In this document: positions 1-6,790 of the stretch, in pieces
Numbering within the stretch: the first letter of the stretch is position 1
How the letters are laid out: each line of letters opens with the position of its first letter
Source of the DNA: JACJWR01 sp044326505
GTDB taxonomy: Bacteria > Actinomycetota > Actinomycetes > S36-B12 > UBA10799
Length of the DNA stretch: 37,393 nt
Assembly: GCA_044326505.1 (NCBI GenBank)
Contig: JBIRBF010000003.1
Location: 1 to 37,393, forward strand
Direction of reading: 5' to 3'
The notes under the pieces: model-generated
The model's database searches: none
What the model was told of the DNA's origin: nothing
The model's input: only the letters and a program-made list of their open reading frames with translations
Position numbers and translations under genes: made by a program

Positions 1-123
1 CAGCACCGCCAGCCCCACCACGACGACCACCAGTGCCGTCAGCAGCAGTCGCTGCGGCCACTCGGTGACGGGCGGCGACGACGGTTCCAGCGGCGCGAGC
101 GCGGACACGGCCAGGGCGATCAC
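1..123 (-). CDS. Membrane protein downstream of pyrC (5' part only)
   Basis: Only the first 41 codons are in the window. A GTG start at 123-121 overlaps the pyrC stop by four bases (GTGA), so it is translationally coupled to pyrC. The visible residues contain a short Ala/Leu-rich start, a Pro/Ser-rich stretch, and from about residue 26 a strongly hydrophobic run (LLLTALVVVVVGLAVL) that looks like a membrane segment. Many actinomycete pyr operons carry a small membrane protein between pyrC and carA, and that is the likely identity by position. The family cannot be assigned from this fragment. Confidence 0.6.
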   Translation of the reverse strand, partial: MIALAVSALAPLEPSSPPVTEWPQRLLLTALVVVVVGLAVL

Positions 124-1445
124 CAGCGGTCCACCTGCAGCTCACCGGCAAGCACCGTGGGCCGGCCGCGGTAAAAGGTGGCCACGACCGCCCCGGGCAG
201 CTCCATGCCCTCGTAGGGGGTGTTCCGGCTCCGGCTGGCAGAGGCCGCACCACTCACCACCGTCGTCGCCGCCGGGTCGACGAGCACGACGTTGGCCGGC
301 TCCCCTGCAGCCAACGGTCGGCCCTGGTCGGCGATGCCGGAGATCCGCGCCGGGGCGGCAGACATCCGCTCGGCCACGCCCTGCCAGTCCAGAAGGCCCG
401 GGCGCACCATCGTCTCGATCACCACCGAGAGGGCGGTCTCCAGCCCGATCATGCCCATGGCCGCGGCGGCCCACTCGCAGTCCTTGTCCTCCACCGGGTG
501 CGGCGCATGGTCGGTGGCGACGATGTCGATCGTGCCGTCGGCGAGCGCCTCGCGCAGCGCGACGACGTCCTCGGCCGCGCGCAGCGGCGGGTTGACCTTG
601 TAGATGGGGTCGTAGCTGGCGACCAGGTCCTCGGTGAGCAGCAGGTGGTGCGGAGTCACCTCGGCGGTCACCTCGATCCCGCGCGACTTGGCCATGCGCA
701 CCAGTTCCACGCTGCCGGCCGTGGACAGGTGGCAGATGTGCAGGCGCGACCCGACGTGGTCGGCGAGGAGGATGTCGCGGGCGATGATGGCCTCCTCGGC
801 CACCGCCGGCCAGCCGCGCAGCCCCAGCCGGCCCGAGAGTTCGGACTCGTTCATCTGTGAGCCCGCGGTGAGCCGCGGGTCCTGCGCGTGCTGGGCTATC
901 ACCCCGTCGAACGCCCGGACGTACTCCAGCGCCCGGCGCATGATCACGGGGTCGTGGACGCACTTGCCGTCGTCGGAGAACACCCGAACCGCTGCGGCGC
1001 TGTCGGCCATGGCTCCGAGTTCGGCCAGGCGCTGGCCGTCGAGGCCCACAGTGACGGCGCCGATGGGCTGCACGTCACACCAGCCGGCTTCGCGTCCGAG
1101 CCGCCACACCTGCTCCACGACGCCGGCCGTGTCCGCCACCGGGTCGGTGTTGGCCATGGCGTGCACGGCGGTGAAGCCGCCGAGGGCCGCCGACCGGGTG
1201 CCGGTCTCCACGGTCTCGGCGTCCTCCCGCCCCGGCTCGCGCAGGTGGGTGTGCAGGTCGACCAGGCCCGGAAGGGCCACCAGACCCTCGCCGGGCACCA
1301 GAGCCGCGTCGGCGTCGATCGCACCGGCGGCGGCGATGCGCTCGATGCGGTCGCCCACGATCAACATGTCGGCCGGTTCGCCGTCCAGGATGCGGGCGCC
1401 GCGAATCAGGTAGGAACCCTGCGAGCGTGCGTCGGTGCCGGTCAT
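120..1445 (-). CDS. pyrC: Dihydroorotase (PyrC)
   Basis: 441 aa, amidohydrolase family. It closes N-carbamoyl-aspartate to dihydroorotate, the third step of UMP synthesis, in the cytoplasm. The binuclear metal site is visible: HTHLREPG (His65, His67), Asp75, the VFSDDGK segment around 155-161, His186, His239 and VATDHAPH (Asp312). MANTDP near 97 is the family's substrate-site motif. The start was set at the ATG at 1445 because it overlaps the pyrB stop as ATGA. An open frame continues upstream but is antisense noise over pyrB. Length is normal for type I bacterial dihydroorotases. It lies third in the pyrR-pyrB-pyrC operon and is coupled to the genes on both sides. Confidence 0.96.
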   Translation of the reverse strand: MTGTDARSQGSYLIRGARILDGEPADMLIVGDRIERIAAAGAIDADAALVPGEGLVALPGLVDLHTHLREPGREDAETVETGTRSAALGGFTAVHAMANTDPVADTAGVVEQVWRLGREAGWCDVQPIGAVTVGLDGQRLAELGAMADSAAAVRVFSDDGKCVHDPVIMRRALEYVRAFDGVIAQHAQDPRLTAGSQMNESELSGRLGLRGWPAVAEEAIIARDILLADHVGSRLHICHLSTAGSVELVRMAKSRGIEVTAEVTPHHLLLTEDLVASYDPIYKVNPPLRAAEDVVALREALADGTIDIVATDHAPHPVEDKDCEWAAAAMGMIGLETALSVVIETMVRPGLLDWQGVAERMSAAPARISGIADQGRPLAAGEPANVVLVDPAATTVVSGAASASRSRNTPYEGMELPGAVVATFYRGRPTVLAGELQVDRW

Positions 1446-2407
1446 GAAGGGAACTCCGATCCTTCGCGGGCGGTGTCGCGCGCGCCGCCCAGCAGCGTGT
1501 AGAGCACGGCCATCCGGACACTCACCCCGTTGGTCACCTGCTCCACGATCACCGACCGGGGCGAGTCGGCCACATCGGCAGTGATCTCCATGCCGCGGTT
1601 CATCGGCCCCGGGTGCATGACGATCGCGTGGCTGGGCAGCAGTGCCATCCGGTCGCCATCGAGGCCGTACCGGCGGGAGTACTCGCGCTCGGTCGGGAAG
1701 TAAGCGTCGAGCATCCGCTCGCGCTGGACCCGCAGCATCATCACAGCGTCGGCGTCCGGCAGTGCGTCGGAAATGTCGTAGGTCACCGACACCGGCCAGC
1801 CCTCGATGCCCACCGGCAGCAGGGTCGGGGGCGCCACCAGCGTGACCTCCGCGCCCAGGGTGTCCAGCAGGATCGCGTTTGAGCGGGCCACCCGGGAGTG
1901 CAGGACATCCCCGACGATGGTCACCTTCAGCCCGGCCAGGTCGCCGGAATCGTCGGCCAGCGCCCGCCGGATGGTGAAGGCGTCGAGGAGCGCCTGGGTG
2001 GGGTGCTCGTGCGTGCCATCGCCGGCGTTGACCACCGTCCCGTTGATCCAGCCGGAGTGGGCCAGCGTGTGCGGTGCGCCCGAGGCTCCGTGTCGGATGA
2101 CCACGGCGTCCGCGCCCATGGCCTCGAGCGTCAGAGCCGTGTCCTTGAGGCTCTCGCCCTTCGACACGCTCGAGCCCTTGGCCGAGAAATTGATGACGTC
2201 GGCGGACAACCGCTTGGCGGCCGCCTCGAACGAGATTCGGGTCCGGGTGCTGTCCTCGAAGAACAGGTTGACCACGGTGCGGCCACGCAGGGTGGGCAGC
2301 TTCTTGACCGGGCGGTCGGCCACGGCCGCGAGCTCGACGGCGGTGTCGAGCAGGGCGACCGCCTCGTCCCGGTCCAGGTCCGCAGCGCTGAGCAGGTGCT
2401 TGTCCAT
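1442..2407 (-). CDS. pyrB: Aspartate carbamoyltransferase catalytic subunit (PyrB)
   Basis: 321 aa. It joins carbamoyl phosphate and aspartate, the committed step of pyrimidine synthesis. The carbamoyl-phosphate loop FFEDSTRTR is at residues 49-57, the mobile Ser/Lys loop (SSVSKGES) at about 79-86, the HPTQALLD motif at about 135, and HPGPMNRG at about 262. No pyrI regulatory subunit is nearby; this is usual for actinomycetes, where the catalytic chain often associates with dihydroorotase (family knowledge, not shown here). ATG at 2407 lies two bases after the pyrR stop, with GCGAGG as the likely ribosome-binding site inside the end of pyrR. The stop overlaps pyrC. Confidence 0.97.
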   Translation of the reverse strand: MDKHLLSAADLDRDEAVALLDTAVELAAVADRPVKKLPTLRGRTVVNLFFEDSTRTRISFEAAAKRLSADVINFSAKGSSVSKGESLKDTALTLEAMGADAVVIRHGASGAPHTLAHSGWINGTVVNAGDGTHEHPTQALLDAFTIRRALADDSGDLAGLKVTIVGDVLHSRVARSNAILLDTLGAEVTLVAPPTLLPVGIEGWPVSVTYDISDALPDADAVMMLRVQRERMLDAYFPTEREYSRRYGLDGDRMALLPSHAIVMHPGPMNRGMEITADVADSPRSVIVEQVTNGVSVRMAVLYTLLGGARDTAREGSEFPS

Positions 2408-2409
2408 GG

Positions 2410-2976
2410 TCAGCGCCTCGCTTCTGGTGCGGCGTGCGACAGCGCACCCGAGGCAGGCTCGATCAGCACCTCGTCGACGCCGTCGTCCTCGGCAACATGC
2501 ACGCGGACCTTCTCGACGAACGACGTCGGCAGGTTCTTGCCCACGTGGTCCGGGCGGATGGGCAACTGCCGATGGCCCCGGTCCACCAGAACGGCCAGGC
2601 GAACGGCCCGCGGCCGGCCCAGATCGGTGAGCGCGTCGAGTGCGGCTCGCACTGTCCGGCCGCTGTAGAGCACGTCGTCGACCAGAATCACGACGCGGTC
2701 GTCGATTCCGGCCGACGGGATGTCGGTGGGTCCCAGCGGCCTGGGCGGCTGCAGCTGCAGATCGTCCCGATAGAGGGTGACGTCCAAGGAACCGAACGGC
2801 ACGTCGACGCCCTCGATGGCCGAGATGCGGTCGGCGATGCGGCGCGCGAGACGCTGGCCGCGGTGGGGGATGCCGAGCACCACCAGATCGCTGGCGCCAC
2901 GGTTGGACTCGATGATCTCGTGTGCGATGCGGGTGATCGCCCGATCGATGTCGGCCCGGTCCAGAACTTGACGCAT
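2410..2976 (-). CDS. pyrR: Bifunctional pyr operon regulator / uracil phosphoribosyltransferase (PyrR)
   Basis: 188 aa. PyrR senses UMP and binds a loop in pyr mRNA; many members also convert uracil and PRPP to UMP. The PRPP-binding signature (ILVDDVLYSGRT) is at residues 97-108, and the RGH/RPD segment near 133-143 matches the family. ATG at 2976 follows a purine-rich ribosome-binding site (GGGGAAGGG). It is first in the pyrR-pyrB-pyrC operon. The RNA element over its own ribosome-binding site suggests autoregulation at translation, as shown for mycobacterial pyrR. Length is typical. Confidence 0.95.
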   Translation of the reverse strand: MRQVLDRADIDRAITRIAHEIIESNRGASDLVVLGIPHRGQRLARRIADRISAIEGVDVPFGSLDVTLYRDDLQLQPPRPLGPTDIPSAGIDDRVVILVDDVLYSGRTVRAALDALTDLGRPRAVRLAVLVDRGHRQLPIRPDHVGKNLPTSFVEKVRVHVAEDDGVDEVLIEPASGALSHAAPEARR

Positions 2977-2980
2977 GAGC

Positions 2981-3010
2981 GCCGCCCTTCCCCGCCTCTC
3001 GGGACGGGCT
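2981..3010 (-). promoter_or_regulatory. Putative PyrR-binding RNA loop in the pyrR leader
   Basis: Read on the minus strand, the leader contains CCTTTAATAG, then CGTCCCGAGAGGCGGGGAAGG a few bases before the pyrR ATG. The CCGAGA at 3002-2997 fits the known PyrR hexaloop pattern CNGNGA, flanked by short G+C pairs. The downstream purine run (GGGGAAGGG) is also the ribosome-binding site. PyrR-UMP binding here would therefore hide the start site. This is translational repression rather than Bacillus-type attenuation. It rests on motif and position only. Confidence 0.6.
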
Positions 3011-3100
3011 ATTAAAGGATGTCGCTCCAGCCTATCCGCGCCCCCTGCGGCCGCTGAGCGCGGGCTGTGGGCGCACCATGATCAATAGGGAGCGCTATCA

Positions 3101-3130
3101 TTGCGCCCGCTCACCCTGCGTAGCTACACT
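3101..3130 (+). promoter_or_regulatory. Predicted sigma-A promoter of bldD
   Basis: TTGCGC at 3101-3106 and TACACT at 3125-3130 are separated by 18 bases, a good housekeeping arrangement. The expected transcription start is near 3137, giving a leader of about 118 bases before the GTG of bldD. The site lies in the divergent space between pyrR and bldD. I found no clean match to the BldD box, so autoregulation is not supported from sequence. Confidence 0.5.
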
Positions 3131-3254
3131 CGTGGCATCATTGAGTGACGCATCCAGCACCGCGGGTCACGCCTCCGGACGCCACCCTCAACGGCGCAGC
3201 CTTCGTCGCCCGGAACACAACCGCACTATCCACCGCCAAACCTGCGGGGGCACC

Positions 3255-3749
3255 GTGGCCACCACCTACTACGCAAAAGCGCTCGGCGCCAAACTGCGCT
3301 CGATCCGCCAGCAGCAGGGTTTGAGCCTGCAGGGCGTCGAAACCAAGTCCCAGGGTCGCTGGAAAGCCGTCGTGATCGGCTCCTACGAGCGCGGCGACCG
3401 CGCCGTGACCGTCTCCCGGCTCGCCGAGCTGGCCGACTTCTACGGCGTACCGGTGATCGAGCTGCTCCCGGACGCCGCTGCCCGCACTGTCGTGGAGCAG
3501 CCCACTCGACTGGTGCTGGACCTCGAGACCCTCGGTGAACTCACCGATGAGGACGCTGGCCCGCTCGCCCGCTACGCCGCGTCGATCCAGGCCCAGCGTG
3601 GGGACTACAACGGCAAGGTGCTCTCGATCCGACACGAGGACCTGCGCGCCCTCGCCGTGATCTACGACCTCGGCCCGCGGGCACTGGCCGACAAGCTCAT
3701 CGACTGGGGCGTTCTCAACCCCGAGGCCCGGGCCGCCGTAGCGGACTGA
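3255..3749 (+). CDS. bldD: BldD, c-di-GMP-responsive developmental repressor
   Basis: 164 aa. Residues 8-72 form a Cro/CI-type helix-turn-helix, with the highly conserved core QQGLSLQGVE, KSQGRWKAVVIGSYERGDRAVTV (about 31-53) and AELADFYGVPV. The C-terminal domain carries both c-di-GMP signature motifs, RGD (115-117) and, after eight residues, RHED (126-129), matching the RGD-x8-RQDD motif of Streptomyces BldD. The start is GTG at 3255 with a GGGGG ribosome-binding site. The longer upstream open frame was rejected because known BldD proteins begin just before YAKxLG. In Streptomyces, dimer bridging by tetrameric c-di-GMP allows repression of sporulation genes. Its role here is inferred; the lineage may not sporulate. 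It is divergent from pyrR. Confidence 0.95.
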   Translation: MATTYYAKALGAKLRSIRQQQGLSLQGVETKSQGRWKAVVIGSYERGDRAVTVSRLAELADFYGVPVIELLPDAAARTVVEQPTRLVLDLETLGELTDEDAGPLARYAASIQAQRGDYNGKVLSIRHEDLRALAVIYDLGPRALADKLIDWGVLNPEARAAVAD

Positions 3750-3750
3750 C

Positions 3751-3770
3751 GAGCGCGCGCCGCAGCGCTC
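3751..3770. terminator. Possible bidirectional hairpin between bldD and pyk
   Basis: GAGCGC (3751-3756) pairs with GCGCTC (3765-3770) around an 8-base loop, two bases after the bldD stop. bldD and pyk converge here with only 40 bases between their stops. A second small stem (CCCCG/CGGGG, about 3785-3801) overlaps the end of pyk. There is no U-tract, so this is a weak call; actinomycete terminators often lack one. Confidence 0.3.
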
Positions 3771-3789
3771 ACCGGGCCCCGCCTCCCCG

Positions 3790-5223
3790 TCAGAATCGGG
3801 GCGACGGGCCGGCCATCCCCATGAGGTGGACTCGCAGGCCATTGGTCGTTCCCGGCACACCCGGTGGCACCCCGGCCACGATGACAACTCGATCGCCGAG
3901 CTCGGCCCGCTCGTGGTCGAGCAACTCTGCCTCGACCTGCCGGACCATCTCGTCGGTGTGGTCCACGTTGTCGACCAGGAACGTCTCGACCCCCCAGACA
4001 AGCGACAACTGCTGACGGGTCCGCTCACTGGGGGTGAACGCCAGGATCGGCATCTCGGGGCGGTGTCGCGCGACCAGCCGGGTGGACAGGCCGGTCTCCG
4101 TGAACGTGCACAGGTAGCGGGCCTGGACCTGCCGCGCCACGATCGTCGCGGCCCGGGTCAAGGCTCGTGCCGTGCCGGTCGCATCTGCGTCGCCCGGCTC
4201 GCCGACCCGTCGGATGCCGTCACGCTCGGTCTTCTCGATGATTCGGGCCATCGTCTGCACGACCAGCGCCGGGTGCTCCCCCACGCTGGTCTCGCCGGAC
4301 AGCATCACAGCGTCGGTGCCGTCGAAAACGGCGTTGGCCACGTCGGACACCTCCGCCCTCGTGGGCCGAGTGGCGAGGATCATCGAGTCGAGCATCTGGG
4401 TGGCGACGATCACCGGCTTCCCAGCACGGCGGCATTTGGTGATCGCCAGCTTCTGCACGATGGGCACGTCCTCAAGCGGCAGCTCCACGCCCAGATCACC
4501 GCGGGCGACCATGATTCCGTCGAAGGCCGCGATGATGCCGTCGAGGTTGGCCACCGCCTGTGGCTTCTCGATCTTGGCCAGCACCGGGATGCGAATGCCC
4601 ATCTCGGACATCACTTCGCGCACCTTGGCGATGTCGTCGGCGCTGCGGACGAAGCTCAAGGCGATGATGTCGAAACCCGTGATGAGCGCCCAGCGCAGAT
4701 CGGCCAGGTCCTTCTCGGTGAGGGCCGGGACGCTCACGGCCACTCCGGGCAGGTTGATGCCCTTGTTGTCCGACACCTGGCCGCCCTCGACGATCTCGGT
4801 GACCACGTCGGGACCCTCGACGCGCTGCACGCGCAGGGACACGCGGCCGTCGTCGATCAGGATCGTGTCGCCCTCGGACACGTCGCCTGGCAGGCCCGCG
4901 TACGTTGTGGAGCACCGCCGGGCATCGCCCGGGCAGTCCTCGGTGGTGATGACGAAGCGCTCGCCGGGAACGAGGGTCACGGGGCCGACGGCGATCGTGC
5001 CGAGCCGGATCTTGGGCCCCTGCAGGTCCGCGAGCAGGCCGACCGCGCGGCCCGACTCGGCCGCTACCTCGCGCAGGCGTCGGTAGACCCGCTCGTGATC
5101 GGCGTGGTTACCGTGGCTCAGGTTGAACCGGGCTACATCCATCCCCGCTTCGACCAGGGTGGCCAGGGCCTCCGCAGTTTCGGTCGCAGGTCCGAGGGTA
5201 CAAACGATCTTTGCGCGTCGCAC
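3790..5223 (-). CDS. pyk: Pyruvate kinase
   Basis: 477 aa. It transfers phosphate from phosphoenolpyruvate to ADP, the last step of glycolysis. Motifs in order: RFNLSHG (32-38, substrate and K+ site), ADLQGPKIR (65-73), the active-site signature VLAKIEKPQ with Lys217 and Glu219, MVARGDLGVE (about 238-247) and VIATQMLDSM (about 273). The B domain spans roughly residues 70-170, and the C-terminal domain ends near the stop. Start is GTG at 5223, where an upstream TAnnnT box implies a leaderless mRNA. It lies downstream of gltD on the same strand but probably has its own promoter. Pyk next to gltBD is common in actinomycetes. Confidence 0.97.
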   Translation of the reverse strand: MRRAKIVCTLGPATETAEALATLVEAGMDVARFNLSHGNHADHERVYRRLREVAAESGRAVGLLADLQGPKIRLGTIAVGPVTLVPGERFVITTEDCPGDARRCSTTYAGLPGDVSEGDTILIDDGRVSLRVQRVEGPDVVTEIVEGGQVSDNKGINLPGVAVSVPALTEKDLADLRWALITGFDIIALSFVRSADDIAKVREVMSEMGIRIPVLAKIEKPQAVANLDGIIAAFDGIMVARGDLGVELPLEDVPIVQKLAITKCRRAGKPVIVATQMLDSMILATRPTRAEVSDVANAVFDGTDAVMLSGETSVGEHPALVVQTMARIIEKTERDGIRRVGEPGDADATGTARALTRAATIVARQVQARYLCTFTETGLSTRLVARHRPEMPILAFTPSERTRQQLSLVWGVETFLVDNVDHTDEMVRQVEAELLDHERAELGDRVVIVAGVPPGVPGTTNGLRVHLMGMAGPSPRF

Positions 5224-5235
5224 CGGACGAACCTA
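5224..5235 (-). promoter_or_regulatory. Predicted -10 box for a leaderless pyk transcript
   Basis: On the minus strand TAGGTT (5235-5230) is followed by exactly six bases and then the GTG start of pyk. TAnnnT at -12 to -7 from the start codon is the usual arrangement for leaderless actinobacterial mRNAs. No ribosome-binding site precedes the GTG. No clear -35 is seen. Confidence 0.5.
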
Positions 5236-5254
5236 CCGGCTAATGGACTCCAGC

Positions 5255-5272
5255 GCAGTTCTTCGGAACTGC
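5255..5272. terminator. Perfect 7-bp stem with TTCG loop, gltD-pyk gap
   Basis: GCAGTTC (5255-5261), TTCG, GAACTGC (5266-5272): a perfect seven-pair stem. On the plus strand the loop is the very stable C(UUCG)G. The minus strand, which carries the local transcripts, has CGAA. It lies 67 bases past the gltD stop and about 20 bases upstream of the predicted pyk -10 box. It is probably part of the gltD terminator, or a structure upstream of pyk. Confidence 0.4.
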
Positions 5273-5300
5273 CCCGGCATTCCGCACCGCGGCCAGCGCC

Positions 5301-5319
5301 GGCCGCCCTTCGGGTGGCC
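5301..5319. terminator. Second stem-loop after gltD
   Basis: GGCCG and TGGCC flank CC-TTCG-GG, with one bulged C, 20 bases beyond the gltD stop. With the stem at 5255-5272 it makes a tandem pair of hairpins between gltD and pyk. No U-tract follows on the minus strand. Confidence 0.35.
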
Positions 5320-5338
5320 TTGCCAAGTGCTCTTGGAA

Positions 5339-6790
5339 TCAGACCGTCAATGGTCGCGCCGTCGGCGGAATCGGCGAGGGCAACTCGGTGCCTCCGGTGA
5401 GGAAGCTATCCACCGCCGCGGCCGCCGAACGCCCTTCGGCGATCGCCCAAACGATGAGCGACTGGCCACGTCCGGCATCGCCGGCAACGAACACGCCGGG
5501 CACATTTGTCATGTAGTCGCCGTCCCGGGCGATATTGCCGCGCGCATCGAGCTCGACCCGGAACTCCCGAGTGAAGACATCCGCCTCCGGGCCGACGAAG
5601 CCCATCGCGAGGGTCACCAAATCCGCCGGGATCACCCGTTCCGATCCGGCGACCGGCGAGAAGCGGCCGTCGACGAACTCGACATCCACCAGTTCCAACC
5701 CCGTCACCCGGCCGTTCTCGCCGACGAACCGCTGGGTGGACACGCTGTAGACCCGCTCGCCGTTCTCCTCGTGCGCGCTCGAGACGCGATAGACCATCGG
5801 GTACGTCGGCCATGGCTGACCGCTGGGACGCTCGCCGCCGGGTCGCGGCAGGATCTCGAGCTGGGTCACCGAAGCCGCCCCTTGTCGAGTGGCCGTCCCC
5901 AGGCAGTCGGCGCCGGTGTCGCCGCCGCCGATGACCACCACATGCTTGCCCTCGGCGTGGATCGGCGCGCGCTCCAGGTCGCCGAACTGCACCCGGTTGG
6001 CCAGCGGCAGGTACTCCATCGCCTGGTACACGCCCTCGAGGTCGCGGCCCGGCACCTCCAAGTCCCGCCAGTCGGTGGCACCCGCCGCGATCACCACTGC
6101 GTCGTATCGCCGGCGCAGCTCGGCTCCGGTGATGTCGACGCCGACCTCTACGCCAGTGCGGAACTTGACGCCCTCGGCCGTCATCTGCGCCAAACGGCGG
6201 TCGATGTGGCGCGACTCCATCTTGAACTCGGGGATGCCGTAGCGCAGCAGACCGCCCAGGCGGTCGGAGCGCTCGTAGACGACCACAGTGTGGCCGGCAC
6301 GCGCCAGCTGCTGCGCCACGGCCAGCCCCGCCGGACCGGACCCGACCACGGCAACTGTCTTGCCGGTCAACCGCTCGGCGGGCTGCGGCTGAACGTAGCC
6401 GGACTCCCAGGCCCGATCGATGATGCTCACCTCGACCTGCTTGATGGTCACGGCGTCCGAGTTGATGCCGAGCACGCAGGCGGTCTCGCAGGGCGCCGGG
6501 CACAGCCGCCCGGTGAACTCCGGGAAGTTGTTGGTCGCGTGCAGCCGGTCGATGGCGCCGCGCCAGTCACCGCGCCACACCATGTCGTTCCACTCCGGGA
6601 TCAAGTTGCCCAGCGGGCAGCCCTGGTGGCAGAACGGGATCCCGCAGTCCATGCAGCGGGATGCCTGCGTGCGCAACCGGTCCGATCCGAAGTCCTCATA
6701 GACCTCCTGCCAGTCCGAGATGCGCACATCGACGGGCCGGCGGGCCGGCAGTTGCCGGCCGTTCTTCAGGAATCCGCGCGGGTCAGCCAC
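5339..6790 (-). CDS. gltD: Glutamate synthase (NADPH) small subunit (GltD)
   Basis: 483 aa. This FAD subunit takes electrons from NADPH and passes them through Fe-S clusters to the large subunit, which makes glutamate from glutamine and 2-oxoglutarate. Two cysteine groups for 4Fe-4S clusters are present: CMDCGIPFCHQGC (46-58) and CPAPCETAC (97-105). The FAD-binding VVGSGPAGLA is at 148-157, and the NADPH-binding VVIGGGDTGADC sits in the middle. A C-terminal FAD contact (GVFAAGD-type, here GVFVAGDAGRG) is near 440. The start is GTG at 6790, 8 bases inside gltB; a longer open frame upstream is gltB shadow. It is the second gene of gltBD. Confidence 0.96.
   Translation of the reverse strand: MADPRGFLKNGRQLPARRPVDVRISDWQEVYEDFGSDRLRTQASRCMDCGIPFCHQGCPLGNLIPEWNDMVWRGDWRGAIDRLHATNNFPEFTGRLCPAPCETACVLGINSDAVTIKQVEVSIIDRAWESGYVQPQPAERLTGKTVAVVGSGPAGLAVAQQLARAGHTVVVYERSDRLGGLLRYGIPEFKMESRHIDRRLAQMTAEGVKFRTGVEVGVDITGAELRRRYDAVVIAAGATDWRDLEVPGRDLEGVYQAMEYLPLANRVQFGDLERAPIHAEGKHVVVIGGGDTGADCLGTATRQGAASVTQLEILPRPGGERPSGQPWPTYPMVYRVSSAHEENGERVYSVSTQRFVGENGRVTGLELVDVEFVDGRFSPVAGSERVIPADLVTLAMGFVGPEADVFTREFRVELDARGNIARDGDYMTNVPGVFVAGDAGRGQSLIVWAIAEGRSAAAAVDSFLTGGTELPSPIPPTARPLTV

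Noticed and set aside
120..2447. A 775-codon reading frame seeming to fuse pyrC with an upstream domain
   Set aside because: The first 334 codons are only the out-of-frame shadow of pyrB; pyrC starts at 1445 by the ATGA overlap. The same reasoning removed long N-terminal extensions of hisF, hisC, trpA, gltD, nhaC and the DUF2567-like gene.
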